A stretch of 64,000 nucleotides of DNA, from contig JBLGAC010000008.1 in assembly GCA_047610385.1 (NCBI GenBank), forward strand, positions 41,346 to 105,345. Direction: 5' to 3'. This DNA comes from JBOCEF01 sp047610385 (GTDB lineage Bacteria; Pseudomonadota; Alphaproteobacteria; Rhodobacterales; Rhodobacteraceae). The position numbers were made by a program, and so were the translations under genes. Under the pieces are notes generated by a model that did not search any database, was not told where the DNA came from, and worked only from the letters and a program-made list of their open reading frames with translations. This document shows, in pieces, positions 42,978 to 52,508 of this stretch (within the stretch, counting starts at the first letter, position 1; the number at the start of each line of letters is the position of its first letter).

Positions 42978-43309
42978 CGACGCCGCGGCTTCGGCGTCTG
43001 CCCCATCTCGGGGCGGCGTCGGGGCCGCAGCTCCGCCCCAACGGGGGGGTGCGCGTCGGGGGGAGGGGAGGCCTGCCGACGCGATGCTGATCTGGCACCA
43101 GCCTGATCCGCCTCAGAACAAGCCCGGCGCGGCCCATCGGCCCCGGCATTCCATATTTTTACATTACATAATCCTCGCACCGCGCGCCTGGCGGCAGCCC
43201 GGCGTTTTCGCGTGCGTGCGGCGACGCGAAACCCCCGAAACGCAAAACGGCCCCGCGAAGGGGGCCGTTTATGCGCCGGGACCATTCGTCAGGTCCGGCG
43301 AGGGGTAAG
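42978..43309. other. Intergenic region between HU gene and tRNA-Val
   Basis: A 332-base region holding a weak GC hairpin right after the HU stop (GACGCCG/CGGCGTC around 42977-42998) and the tRNA terminator at 43245-43270. No gene seen. Confidence 0.5.
43245..43270 (-). terminator. Terminator of tRNA-Val
   Basis: AAACGGCCCC pairs with GGGGCCGTTT around a 6-base loop, 39 bases past the tRNA 3' end on the minus strand, with TTTTGCG after it. Confidence 0.8.
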
Positions 43310-43384
43310 TGGTGGGCACGACTGGGATTGAACCAGTGACCCCCTCGATGTCAACGAGGTGCTCTCCCGCTGAGCTACGCGCCC
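43310..43384 (-). tRNA. tRNA-Val (anticodon GAC)
   Basis: Read on the minus strand: a 7-pair acceptor stem (GGGCGCG with CGTGCCC, one G-U), T8 and A9, D-stem GCTC/GAGC, anticodon stem-loop CCTCGTTGACATCGAGG with GAC in the loop, T-stem ACTGG/CCAGT with loop TTCAATC, discriminator A and genomically encoded CCA. All stems pair, so it should be functional and read GUC/GUU valine codons. Confidence 0.97.
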
Positions 43385-43477
43385 CTTGTGAGCGGTTGGA
43401 TATAAGCGGGCCGAGGCGGCGTCAAGGGCTGATCGTCGGGTTTGCGCGATCAGCCGCCAAGGCGGCCTGTGGCTGGC

Positions 43478-43714
43478 TCAGAACGCTTTGAAGGTCAGGG
43501 TGGTGAACGTGCGCTCAAGGCCCTTGATGGCGTGCAGATGCTCATTCACGAAATGGCCAATGTCCACGTCGTCCTCGACATAAAACTTGGCCAGAAGGTC
43601 CCATTCGCCAGAGGTTGAATAGATCTCGGACGCCACCTCGCGCTGCGCGAGATCGCCCGCCACGTCATAGGCGCGGCCAAGCGCGGTCTGGATCTGCACG
43701 AAAAAGCACTGCAT
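43478..43714 (-). CDS. Stand-alone Lrp/AsnC ligand-binding (RAM/SMLC) domain protein
   Basis: A 78-residue protein consisting only of the effector-binding/oligomerisation domain of Lrp/AsnC regulators: MQCFFVQIQTALGRAYDVA, SEIYSTSGEWDLLAKFYVE and the final LERTFTTLTFKAF. No DNA-binding helix-turn-helix exists, and there is no room for one upstream. Such proteins may bind amino acids and modulate full-length paralogues. It lies 24 bases after the hydrolase gene in the same direction. Confidence 0.88.
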   Translation of the reverse strand: MQCFFVQIQTALGRAYDVAGDLAQREVASEIYSTSGEWDLLAKFYVEDDVDIGHFVNEHLHAIKGLERTFTTLTFKAF

Positions 43715-43738
43715 GGGATGGGTCCTTTCAGCGGCGGG

Positions 43739-44614
43739 TCACAGCCCGCCCAAAAGCGCCTCGATCAACGCGCTTTCGGGGCGCGACAGCCCCTCAATCA
43801 CGTCGAAATGATGCCGCCCGGGGGCCACCGCGGACGTGGTGACGGCGCCCAGGCCAGTCCACACATTGGCGATCAGCGCGGATTGGCGGATGAATTCAGG
43901 ACGCTCGTCGCCGCCCACCCACGCGATCAACCGCGCACCCGGCACCGGGCGCAGTTGCGTGGGGCTTTCGGCATGGGCGCTGGCATCGGTCAGGCGCAAG
44001 GTCTGGTTCATGGCGGTGCGCAGCAGCGGGCGCAGGTCGTGCACGCCCGAAATCGACACAGTGCGGGCGATGCGGGCGCGCAAAGGCGGCGGCAGGGCCA
44101 CGTCCTCGCACAGCATGCGGCACACCAGATGCCCGCCCGCGGAATGGCCGGACAGCGCGATGGGGCCGGGCACCGCGTCGGCGGCAATGGCCAGAAACCG
44201 CGCGATGGCGTCGGTGATCTCAGCGATGGAGGCGTCGGGCGCCAGCCGATAGCTCGGCATCGCCACAGCCCAGCCCCGCGCCACGGCACCAGCGGCCAGA
44301 TGCGACCAGTTGGATTTGTCGAAGGCCATCCAGTAGCCACCATGAACAAAAACCATCAGCCCGCGCGGCGCGCCGTCAGGCAGAAACAGATCGAACGCTT
44401 CGCGCGGGCCGGGCCCATAGGGCTGGTCCAGATGCGCGCGCCCTGCCGCCGACATTGCGGCGCGAAAGGCCGGGGCGTCGCGGTCCCACCCCGCGATCAC
44501 CGCACCCGCATCGGGGATATGGGCGCGGTTGGCATAGGCGTCGTCCCAATCAAGGACAGGCACCGCCGCCGCCTTGCGGGCGGCGGCGGTGCGATGGGCC
44601 GGGCGCAGGGTCAT
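43739..44614 (-). CDS. Alpha/beta hydrolase, arylformamidase-like
   Basis: A 291-residue serine hydrolase. The oxyanion motif HGGYWMAFDKSNW is at residues 91-103, the nucleophile S158 in GHSAGGH, the acid probably in GGDERPEF, and the His in APGRHHFDVI, giving a complete catalytic triad. The HGGYW form and overall length resemble kynurenine formamidase-type hydrolases, but no tryptophan-catabolism genes are adjacent, so the substrate is open. The start is the ATG at 44614 rather than a TTG 21 bases upstream. The stop of trxA lies 25 bases upstream. Confidence 0.85.
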   Translation of the reverse strand: MTLRPAHRTAAARKAAAVPVLDWDDAYANRAHIPDAGAVIAGWDRDAPAFRAAMSAAGRAHLDQPYGPGPREAFDLFLPDGAPRGLMVFVHGGYWMAFDKSNWSHLAAGAVARGWAVAMPSYRLAPDASIAEITDAIARFLAIAADAVPGPIALSGHSAGGHLVCRMLCEDVALPPPLRARIARTVSISGVHDLRPLLRTAMNQTLRLTDASAHAESPTQLRPVPGARLIAWVGGDERPEFIRQSALIANVWTGLGAVTTSAVAPGRHHFDVIEGLSRPESALIEALLGGL

Positions 44615-44639
44615 GCGCCGACCTTGTGGGCGCAACAGA

Positions 44640-44960
44640 TCAAAGCGCGCCTTCGATCCAGGACTTCAGCGCCGTCTTGGGGCGCGCGCCGGTCACGTTG
44701 GACACGACCTGGCCGTCCTTGAACAGCAGCAGCGTGGGGATCCCGCGCACGCCGTATTTTGCGGCGGCGTTCGGGTTGTCGTCCACGTTGACCTTCACGA
44801 TGGTGACCCTGCCGGCCATTTCCTCGGACAGCTCTTCAAGGGACGGGCCGATCTGCTTGCACGGGCCGCACCATTCAGCCCAGAAATCCACCACGACGGG
44901 GGTGGCCGATTTGATCACGTCGTCTTCGAAGCTGCTGTCGGTGGCGGGGGTGGTGGCCAT
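44640..44960 (-). CDS. trxA: Thioredoxin
   Basis: A 106-residue thioredoxin with active site WCGPC (residues 30-34), cis-Pro in RGIPTLLLFKDG, and a standard alpha/beta length; a cytoplasmic disulfide reductant. I start at the ATG at 44960 (MATTPATDSSFED), which has GGAG upstream, not at an upstream codon that would add 81 unrelated residues. It follows addA on the same strand with a 212-base gap in which I see no gene. Confidence 0.97.
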   Translation of the reverse strand: MATTPATDSSFEDDVIKSATPVVVDFWAEWCGPCKQIGPSLEELSEEMAGRVTIVKVNVDDNPNAAAKYGVRGIPTLLLFKDGQVVSNVTGARPKTALKSWIEGAL

Positions 44961-45172
44961 GGGAGGCTCTCCTTCGCGTGGGGTTGGTCCGCCATTGGTC
45001 CCGCGCGCTGGGGGCGCGCCGGACGCAAGGCGGGTCGGGCGGCAATGCGCCGTTCGGTGCCAAACGTATGAACCGCGCCCGTGCCGGTCAAGAGCGCCCA
45101 AGCGCCCACCCACCCCAAGGGCACCGGGGCGGGACTCAATTTCGCGATCGGGCGGTGGGCGCGAACGCTGGT

Positions 45173-48100
45173 TCAGCGCGGCTCTGCCATCAGCTGTGCC
45201 CATGCGGCATCAAGGGCAGCGTCGGTCTGCAGGTCAATCCGCGGGATGGCGGTCCACATCAGATGCGCCTGCACCTGAACGCCCGGATGCAGCCGTCCCA
45301 GCGCCGCGCGATACGCCGCCAGCTGGCGCAAGTGCGTTTCCGGCGCCGGATCGCCGATGGCGGGCGTGCGGCCGGTTTTGAAATCCAGCAGCAAGATCCG
45401 GTTCGGCAGGATCACCAACCGGTCAATCCGCCCTGTCAGCCGTCCGCCCAAGCCGGGCAGGGTCACGGACAACCCGGCCTCTGCAATGCTGCCCGGGCCC
45501 AGAAACGGCGCCAGATCGGGCAGCGACAGGGCTGCCAGCGCCTCATCCGTGCACCCGGCGCGCAGATCGGGCGGAACCCCAGCGCCGTGGCGGGCAAGCA
45601 ACGCTTGGGCGGCGTCGCTGCGCGCGTGACCTGGCAGGTCCGCCAGCGTTTCCACCAGCAGATGCACCAGATCGCCGCGCGCGCGGGCCACGTCGCGGTC
45701 ATGGGACGGGCCGGTCAGCGCCGCGCCGCCGTCTTGCCCGCCAAGCGCCGACGCTGCAAAGCGCCGCGGCGCGGGTGCTGGGGGCATCAGGGGCGCCAGA
45801 TCGGCCGCGCGCCCCGCGGACCGCGCAGTGCGCGCCGGGGCAGGCATTTGGGTCACATCGCGGGGGGTCCACAGTTGCGCCAAGCGCAGCACCCCGGCGC
45901 TGGGTTCGTCCGCCAGCGCGGGCGTGGCGGCGACCAAGGCGGCCCCCAGCCCTTCAAGCCCGGTGCGGATCATGCCGTACCAGCTGTCGTCTGCCTTGGT
46001 TTCATCCCCGGCCCCGGCGATCAGCAGGCGGTCCTCAGCGCGGGTCAGGGCGACATACAGCAGGCGCGCGCGCTCTTGCTCATCCTTACGCTCAAGCGCT
46101 TCGATCGCCGCGGCCAAAGCCTCGGGGCGACCGACATTCTTGGGCAAGCTCCAGACCGGAACGCCGTCCATGTCCACCACCGCGCGGCCTTTGCCGCCGG
46201 TGCCGCGGGGGCCGGTGTCGGGCAGCACCACGAACGGGGCCTCAAGGCCCTTGGCGCCGTGGACGGTCATCACCCGGACCTCATCAGCGCCGCCGCCCTG
46301 TTCGCGCTTGATTGCAAGCGTGTCCGCGGCGTCGATCCATGACAGGAACCCTGCCAAAGTCGGCGTCTCCGCCCGCTCATAGCTCAGCGCTTGGGACAGC
46401 AATTCGTCGATCGGGTCTTCGGCCTCTGGCCCCAGCCGGGCCAGCATGGCGGCGCGCCCGCCATGATCCACCAGCGCGCGCGACAGCAATTCATGGGGGC
46501 GCTGGAAATCAGCGCGCGCGATGATGTCTTCGATCAGGCGGTGCGCGCCGGGCGCGGCGTCCGGTTGGTCCAGCAGCACGTCGCGCAGCCGTCCCTGCCG
46601 CCCATGGGCCAGATCATAAAGCCCGCCTTCGCTGACTTGTCCGAGCGGAGAGCGCAGCAGCGCTGCCAAGGACAGATCATCGCCGGGGTCCAGCGCCACG
46701 CGCAGCAGCGCCAGCAGGTCCTTGACCGCCAGATCTTCGGTCAGGATCAGCCGGTCGCTGCCCGACACATCCACGCCGCGCGATTTCAGCGCACGGATGA
46801 TCCCGGGCGCCAGCGTCCTGCGGCTTTGCACCAGCACCATGACGTCTGAGGGGCGCATCGCCCGCCATCCGCCATGCTTGCGGTCCGGGATCGGCGTGCC
46901 TTCGTGCAGCAGATCTGCGATGTGTTCGGCCACCGCCCGCGCCAGCCGCGGTTTGGGGGCGGACGGCGCAGGGGCATCCACCGGCGCGAACCAGGGCAGG
47001 TCGTCCGCCTCGTCAAATTTGCCGAAGAACGGCCACATCTCCACCAGCCCCGGCGTGTCTTTGCGGTAGGCGCGGTGGTGGGGGGGGGCGGCGTCGGCGT
47101 TCAGCCCTTCGGCGCGGGTTTCGAACACCTTGTCCACCAGCGTCAGGATCGCGGGGGCAGAGCGGAACGAATGCTCCAGTTCCCCGACATAAAGCGGGGC
47201 TGAGGATGCATCGAGCCGATCGCGGAACAGCCCGCGCATCCGCCCGAATTCCGCCGGATCAGCGCCTTGAAAGCTGTAGATCGACTGTTTTTCATCACCG
47301 ACCACGAACAGCGTGCGCGGCGCGTCCCGGGCGCCTTGGCCTGCAAAGAATTCCTCAGCCACCGCGCGGATCACGGTCCATTGCTCCGGCGCGGTGTCCT
47401 GCGCCTCATCAATCAAGATGTGATCGACCCCGCCATCCAGCTTCCAAAGCGCCCAAGCCGCCATGTCGGCGGTGGTCAAAAGCGCCGCGGCCCGCGCCAC
47501 CAGATCAGGGAAATCGAGGGCGGACAGCCCTTCTTTCTCAGCCTCATAAGCGCGGATCAGCGCGTGGGCGAACAGCGACAGGTCGCGCGCCTTGCGCAAT
47601 GCCTCAACCGCGATGCGGGTTTCGCGGGCGGCCATGGTGCCTTCGGCGGCAGCCAGAACCGCGTCCTTCAGGCCGGGGGTCGCGGTCTCCATGCCTTTGG
47701 TGACCACGGTTTTCATGGGCGTGTGCGCTGATTTGGTCAGCAGGGCTGCCTCAGCGGCGACCAGATAGTGCAGGATGGCTGCGGCGCGATCTGCGGGCGC
47801 GTTCTGGGTCAGTGCGCGCCATGCGGCGGCGGCCTCATGCAGGGCGGGCACGACTTTTTGCGCGTTGGCGCCGCCATTGGTGAAGGGCACAAGGAAATCT
47901 TCGAACGCGTCGGGATCTGTCTGGGCAACGGCTTCGTCCAGCAGCTGCGCATCGCTGGCGTCGGGGTCCAGCCCGAACGCCTCGGCCAACCGCGCGTCGC
48001 CATCGAACAGGGCGCGCTTGTGCAGGATTTCGGCGGTCAGCTCCTCCATCTGGCCTTCGCCGATGCGGTCGGCGGCGGCGTCGAAGGCCGGGTCGATGCC

Positions 48101-48622
48101 TGCGGCCGCGTCCTCAGCCATGCGGTCGCGCAAGGCGGCCAGCATCTGCGCCGATTGCCGGTCGTCCAGCACCTGGAACCGCGGGGACACGCCGGCCTCA
48201 AGGGGAAAGCGCCGCAAAAGCGCGTCGCAAAAGGCGTGGATGGTCTGGATTTTCAGCCCGCCGGGGGTTTCCAGCGCCGATGCAAACAGGCGTCGCGCAT
48301 TGTCCAGCGCGCCGTCCGCCAGCGTCAGCGGGGTTTCTGAGCGCGCCTGAAGCTCCGCGCTCAGCGCGCCGTCCTCCATCATCGCCCATTGGCCGAGCAG
48401 CGTGAACAGGCGGGTCTGCATCTCAGCCGCGGCGGCCTTGGTGTAGGTCAGGCACAGGATCTTTTCGGGCCGCGCGCCCGCCAGCAAAAGCCGCGCCACC
48501 CGGTCGGTCAGCACGCGGGTCTTGCCCGATCCGGCATTGGCCGACACCCAGGCCGATTGTGCCGGGTCGGCGGCGCGGGCCTGCGCGCGGGTGGCGTCGT
48601 CCATATCCGGGGCCGAGGTCAT
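45173..48622 (-). CDS. addA: Double-strand break repair helicase-nuclease AddA
   Basis: An 1149-residue UvrD-type helicase with a RecB-type nuclease domain; with AddB it resects double-strand breaks and loads RecA in alphaproteobacteria. Walker A is ANAGSGKTRVLTDR (about residue 28). Other helicase motifs are CLTYTKAAAAEM, HILIDEAQDTAPEQW, FVVGDEKQSIYSFQGA, VMTVHGAKGLEAP and LLYVALTRAEDRL. The nuclease motif LLLDFKTGRTP is near the C-terminus. Its start overlaps the addB stop by 4 bases (ATGA). The start is set at 48622. Confidence 0.96.
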   Translation of the reverse strand: MTSAPDMDDATRAQARAADPAQSAWVSANAGSGKTRVLTDRVARLLLAGARPEKILCLTYTKAAAAEMQTRLFTLLGQWAMMEDGALSAELQARSETPLTLADGALDNARRLFASALETPGGLKIQTIHAFCDALLRRFPLEAGVSPRFQVLDDRQSAQMLAALRDRMAEDAAAGIDPAFDAAADRIGEGQMEELTAEILHKRALFDGDARLAEAFGLDPDASDAQLLDEAVAQTDPDAFEDFLVPFTNGGANAQKVVPALHEAAAAWRALTQNAPADRAAAILHYLVAAEAALLTKSAHTPMKTVVTKGMETATPGLKDAVLAAAEGTMAARETRIAVEALRKARDLSLFAHALIRAYEAEKEGLSALDFPDLVARAAALLTTADMAAWALWKLDGGVDHILIDEAQDTAPEQWTVIRAVAEEFFAGQGARDAPRTLFVVGDEKQSIYSFQGADPAEFGRMRGLFRDRLDASSAPLYVGELEHSFRSAPAILTLVDKVFETRAEGLNADAAPPHHRAYRKDTPGLVEMWPFFGKFDEADDLPWFAPVDAPAPSAPKPRLARAVAEHIADLLHEGTPIPDRKHGGWRAMRPSDVMVLVQSRRTLAPGIIRALKSRGVDVSGSDRLILTEDLAVKDLLALLRVALDPGDDLSLAALLRSPLGQVSEGGLYDLAHGRQGRLRDVLLDQPDAAPGAHRLIEDIIARADFQRPHELLSRALVDHGGRAAMLARLGPEAEDPIDELLSQALSYERAETPTLAGFLSWIDAADTLAIKREQGGGADEVRVMTVHGAKGLEAPFVVLPDTGPRGTGGKGRAVVDMDGVPVWSLPKNVGRPEALAAAIEALERKDEQERARLLYVALTRAEDRLLIAGAGDETKADDSWYGMIRTGLEGLGAALVAATPALADEPSAGVLRLAQLWTPRDVTQMPAPARTARSAGRAADLAPLMPPAPAPRRFAASALGGQDGGAALTGPSHDRDVARARGDLVHLLVETLADLPGHARSDAAQALLARHGAGVPPDLRAGCTDEALAALSLPDLAPFLGPGSIAEAGLSVTLPGLGGRLTGRIDRLVILPNRILLLDFKTGRTPAIGDPAPETHLRQLAAYRAALGRLHPGVQVQAHLMWTAIPRIDLQTDAALDAAWAQLMAEPR

Positions 48623-51600
48623 GCGTCGTCCTCCTCGCCCGTGTCGCCCCATTCGCCGAAGCGCGACAGGTGGTCATAATCGCCAGAATATTTCAGGTGC
48701 TTGGGCCGGGTGCGGGCGGGATAGGGCTGATCCGCCGCGTCATAGGCCGAAATCAGCGTGATCAGGTCGTGCCACGCCTCGTCCAGCGATCCGGGATCGC
48801 CGTCCACCGGTTCGGTCTTGCCGCCGGTCCCCGATCCGGTCAGGCCGAGATACGCGATCTCCGCCACCTGCGCGCCCGGCACGTTGGCAAAGCCGCCTGC
48901 GCGGGCGATGTCCGCCGACAGGGTCAGCTGCTTGGCAAAGGCTTTTTGCTGGGGCTTGGTCGGCGGGGCGCCGGTTTTGTAATCGTAGATCGCGATGGTG
49001 CCGTCGGCGCGCAGATCGATCCGGTCGGCCCGTGCGGTCAGGGTGAACGGGCCGCCGGGGGCGTTCAGGCGGCGCTGGCCGCGGGCCTCAGGCAGAATGC
49101 GCGGGGCATGGGCGCGGCGCGCGGCCTCAGTGGTGGCGAACCAGTCGGCGGCGCGTTCAATGCGTTTCATCCACAGGCGGCGCAGCGCGGCGGACGGGAC
49201 CTTTGCGTCCAGCGTCGCGCGGGTGGCATCCAGCAGCGCCGCGCGCAGGGCCGGGATGTTGGGGCCGATGCCGTCTGCGGCGTGCGCGAACGCCTCCATC
49301 GCTGCGTGCAGGGCGTTGCCCATGTCGCGCGCATCAGGCGCGCGGCCAATCGGTTCAAGCGCGCGCAGGCGCAGCACATAGCGGGCATAGACCGCGTAGG
49401 GATCGCGGATCAGCGTCTCCACCGCCGTGACCGGCAATTCGCGGGGACGGGCAGTGACGGGGGGGCGTGGGTCGGGCCGGGGCGCCGGGGCGGTGGGCGG
49501 CAGCGCGTCCAGCGCCGAGGCCCGCGCGATGACCGCATCGCCGCGGGCGCGCATGGCGGTGATCGAGGCTTCGTCCACGCCGGTCAGCAGGTTTGCCAGC
49601 CGGATCAGCCAGCGCGACGCGACGGTGGGCGATCCGCCTGATTTGCGCGATCGGCTCAGCACCGCGCGTGGGGCATTGGCGGCCAGCAGGAAATCATGGG
49701 CTGACAGGCCGATCCGCGCTTCGGGCGGCGCAAGGCCAAGGGTCTTGCGCATGTCGCGGGTCATCCATGGGTCGGGATCGGGCAGGCCGGGCCACAGCCC
49801 TTCGTTCAACCCCCCCAGAATGGTCAGATCGGCGCGCATCGCCCGTGCCTCCAACGGTCCGAGGATCGCGATCCGGTCATGGGGGCGCGCGGCTTCGGCC
49901 CGCGCGTCGCGTTCGGCGGCGAGGCCCGCGAACAGCGCGGCATAGGCGCTTTGCGGGCGGTCGGGGGCGTGGGCGGCATCGTCATGGGCCGGTGCGGCGG
50001 CGATCAGCGCGTCCATGAAGGCGCGCGCATCCTCGCCCGCGCCTTTGCGCCAAATTGGCAGGGTCGGGTTTGGGGGGGTCGGGTTTGGGGGGGCTGTGGC
50101 CTCAGGCACGTTGCCAAGGGGCGGCGCGCTGTCCAGCGCGCCGCCAGCATCCGTGCCGGGCAGGGCGGCAGAAATCGCCTCAGCCGCCCGCAGATGCAGT
50201 GCCGCCGTGGCACCAAGGCCCAGGGGGGGCGCCGACAAAGGCCCAAGCGCGGCGCGCAGCGCGGCAAGCCACAACAGCGCGGCGCTGGTCTCAGCCGCAG
50301 CCTCAGGGCGGTCCCGGCGGGTCTGGGCGGCGATGATCGCGGGCGCGAGGCGGTCCCAGTTTACCTCTGGCGCCCCGCCGCGCAGGGCCGCGCGTTCCAC
50401 AAGGCGCAGCGCACGCAGATGGTTGCGCCGCCGGACCCCGTCGCCCCCGACCAGCGGATGGCGCATCAATGCTGACAGCCGCGCGGCGGTCATCGGCCTG
50501 CCCATCGCGTCGGCCAGAAGCCCCAGAAGCACGCCGGGCGGGGTCAGCGACAGGGGGGTTCCCGCACTGTCATCGGGCAAAAGGTTCCAACGGCCAAGTT
50601 CGGCGGTCACCCGCCGCGCCAAGGTGCGGTCAGGGGTGATCAGCGCGGCGGTGCCGGTCCCGCGGGCGGCCTCGGCCAACAGCAGCGCGATGGCGGCGGC
50701 CTCCTCGCGGTCAGATGCGGCCTCCAGCAAAGTCAGATCGTCGGTGGCCGCACCGACCCGGGCGCGCAGCGCCGGGGCCGCGGCGCGCCAGCGGTCGGTG
50801 ACCGGGGCGGGGCGCAGCGCTTCGGACAACAGGCGCAGGCGGGCGGGCGCGGGCGGCGCGGCGTCGGTCCAGGGGCGAATGTCCTGCCACCGTGCGCCGA
50901 TCCGGTCGATCAAGGCGTGAAGCCCGGCCTGTGGGTGTTCGGGCGATGCGCGCCGGTTGTCCATGGCCAGCCGTTCGCGCACATCATCGGCGATCTCCGG
51001 GTCCAGCCCCGGCAGCACCACGGCACCCAAGGGCGCGCGCGCAATGGCCGCCAGCGCGGCAGCGGTGGCTGGGGTCGATCCGGTGGAGCCCGCCGCGATC
51101 ACCGGGGTGGCGGGGGGGGCACTGGCCCACAGCGCTTCCATGCCCATCGCGGCCATCAGGCGGCGGGCTTGGGGATCAAGCGCAGCGCCCCCGGCCCCGT
51201 CGCCGTCGCGGGCCAGCCATTGGGGCCAGGCTTCGGTCAGGATCGACAGGAAGATCTGGGTGCGCCGCCAATGTTCGGCGTGATCTTCGACATCAAGTCC
51301 GCGCAGATCGTCAGCCCCTTTGCCGGCCCCTTGCAGATCATCAAGCAGCGCCGCCAGCGATTGCGACAGCGCGGGGGCCGCCGACAGAGGGCCAAAATCT
51401 GGCGCGCGTTCCAACAATGCCTCCACCAGCCTGAGCAGGGCAAGCCGTCGGCGCAGCGGATCGGCGGCGGGGGGCAGGGAGGCGGCGGTCATGTCCTCGC
51501 CCGCATCGGCGATCAGCCCAAAGCGCGGCAGCCACAGGGCGTCGCTGCGGGCCTCGAGCGCTGTTTCAATCGCGCGGGCGGTGCGCCGGGCGTTGGCCAC

Positions 51601-51780
51601 CACGCGGATGCGGGCCATGGCGGCGGGTGGCGCGGCGCGCAGACGCTCCGCCAGACCGCGGGCCATCTCAGCGGCAAAATCCACGCCGGGGGGCAGATAA
51701 TAGACCCGCGGGCCGGGGCTGTCTGCGAACAGGCCGGGGAACATGTCTGGCATCGGCTGGTCCTCAGGCCCGTCCATCAT
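48619..51780 (-). CDS. addB: Double-strand break repair protein AddB
   Basis: A 1053-residue partner of AddA, alphaproteobacterial type: an inactivated helicase-like body and a C-terminal RecB-family nuclease whose core reads TIAIYDYKTGAPPTK (D-x-K). AILGPLEARAMRADLTILGG and GLNEGLWPGLPDPDPW are family motifs. No Fe-S cysteine set like that of Bacillus AddB is evident. Within it (50061-50090) is an exact 15-base tandem repeat encoding a Pro-Asn-Pro-Thr run. It overlaps murU by 4 bases upstream and addA by 4 bases downstream. Confidence 0.95.
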   Translation of the reverse strand: MMDGPEDQPMPDMFPGLFADSPGPRVYYLPPGVDFAAEMARGLAERLRAAPPAAMARIRVVANARRTARAIETALEARSDALWLPRFGLIADAGEDMTAASLPPAADPLRRRLALLRLVEALLERAPDFGPLSAAPALSQSLAALLDDLQGAGKGADDLRGLDVEDHAEHWRRTQIFLSILTEAWPQWLARDGDGAGGAALDPQARRLMAAMGMEALWASAPPATPVIAAGSTGSTPATAAALAAIARAPLGAVVLPGLDPEIADDVRERLAMDNRRASPEHPQAGLHALIDRIGARWQDIRPWTDAAPPAPARLRLLSEALRPAPVTDRWRAAAPALRARVGAATDDLTLLEAASDREEAAAIALLLAEAARGTGTAALITPDRTLARRVTAELGRWNLLPDDSAGTPLSLTPPGVLLGLLADAMGRPMTAARLSALMRHPLVGGDGVRRRNHLRALRLVERAALRGGAPEVNWDRLAPAIIAAQTRRDRPEAAAETSAALLWLAALRAALGPLSAPPLGLGATAALHLRAAEAISAALPGTDAGGALDSAPPLGNVPEATAPPNPTPPNPTLPIWRKGAGEDARAFMDALIAAAPAHDDAAHAPDRPQSAYAALFAGLAAERDARAEAARPHDRIAILGPLEARAMRADLTILGGLNEGLWPGLPDPDPWMTRDMRKTLGLAPPEARIGLSAHDFLLAANAPRAVLSRSRKSGGSPTVASRWLIRLANLLTGVDEASITAMRARGDAVIARASALDALPPTAPAPRPDPRPPVTARPRELPVTAVETLIRDPYAVYARYVLRLRALEPIGRAPDARDMGNALHAAMEAFAHAADGIGPNIPALRAALLDATRATLDAKVPSAALRRLWMKRIERAADWFATTEAARRAHAPRILPEARGQRRLNAPGGPFTLTARADRIDLRADGTIAIYDYKTGAPPTKPQQKAFAKQLTLSADIARAGGFANVPGAQVAEIAYLGLTGSGTGGKTEPVDGDPGSLDEAWHDLITLISAYDAADQPYPARTRPKHLKYSGDYDHLSRFGEWGDTGEEDDA

Positions 51781-52508
51781 GGGCGCGGCTCAGCGCCACG
51801 ATGCAATGCGGCGGCGGCGGTGACCAGCCCTTCGGGCGTGCCAACATCGACCCATCCGCCATGATGCACCACGCCAAACAGACGCCCGGCGGCCAGCGCG
51901 CGGTCCCAGATTTCATTGGCTGAAAACGGGCGATCAGTGAACCCGTCCAACGCCGCGGGGGCCATGATCTGCGCGCCGGTAAAGACATAAGGCGCGAACG
52001 GCGCATCGCCGCGGCGGCTGGGGCGCATGTCGTCATCGAGGAAAAAATCCCCCCGCCGGGTATAGGCCAGCGCGTCGCGGATCGGGACCATCAGCATCAG
52101 CACGTCCATCCGCGCGGGGTCCCACGCCTGCGCCAGCTTGGGCAAAGGCGCGTCGCCGGTCCAGATCGCGTCAGAATTGATGGCGTAGAACGGCGCATCC
52201 CCCAAAAGGGGCCGCGCACGGACCAGCCCGCCGCCGGTTTCCAGCAGCTGAGCTTCGTCGGAATACAGGATCTCGGGCCAGGTCAGCCCCGCCAGATGGG
52301 TGCGGATCTGGCCGCCAAGGTAATGCAGGTTCACCACCACCTTGACCGCGCCGCCCTCAGCCGCGCGGGCAAACGCATGGTCGATCAGGCGTTTGCCCGC
52401 GACCATCAACATCGGCTTGGGGCAATCCTCGGTCAGCGCGCCCATGCGGGTGCCGCGCCCGGCGGCCAGGATCATGGCGGCGCGCGGCGTGGTCGGCGGC
52501 AAGGTCAT
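51777..52508 (-). CDS. murU: N-acetylmuramate alpha-1-phosphate uridylyltransferase (MurU-like nucleotidyltransferase)
   Basis: A 243-residue sugar-1-phosphate nucleotidyltransferase. The start is AAMILAAGRGTRMGALT followed by CPKPMLMVAGKRLIDH, the pyrophosphorylase motif. Later motifs are SDEAQLLETGGGLVRARPLL and FYAINSDAIW. Pairing with an AmgK-type kinase is the hallmark of the MurNAc recycling branch that bypasses GlcN-6-P, making UDP-MurNAc directly and conferring fosfomycin tolerance in other bacteria. The substrate is inferred from this pairing. It overlaps amgK by 4 bases and addB by 4 bases. Confidence 0.88.
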   Translation of the reverse strand: MTLPPTTPRAAMILAAGRGTRMGALTEDCPKPMLMVAGKRLIDHAFARAAEGGAVKVVVNLHYLGGQIRTHLAGLTWPEILYSDEAQLLETGGGLVRARPLLGDAPFYAINSDAIWTGDAPLPKLAQAWDPARMDVLMLMVPIRDALAYTRRGDFFLDDDMRPSRRGDAPFAPYVFTGAQIMAPAALDGFTDRPFSANEIWDRALAAGRLFGVVHHGGWVDVGTPEGLVTAAAALHRGAEPRP

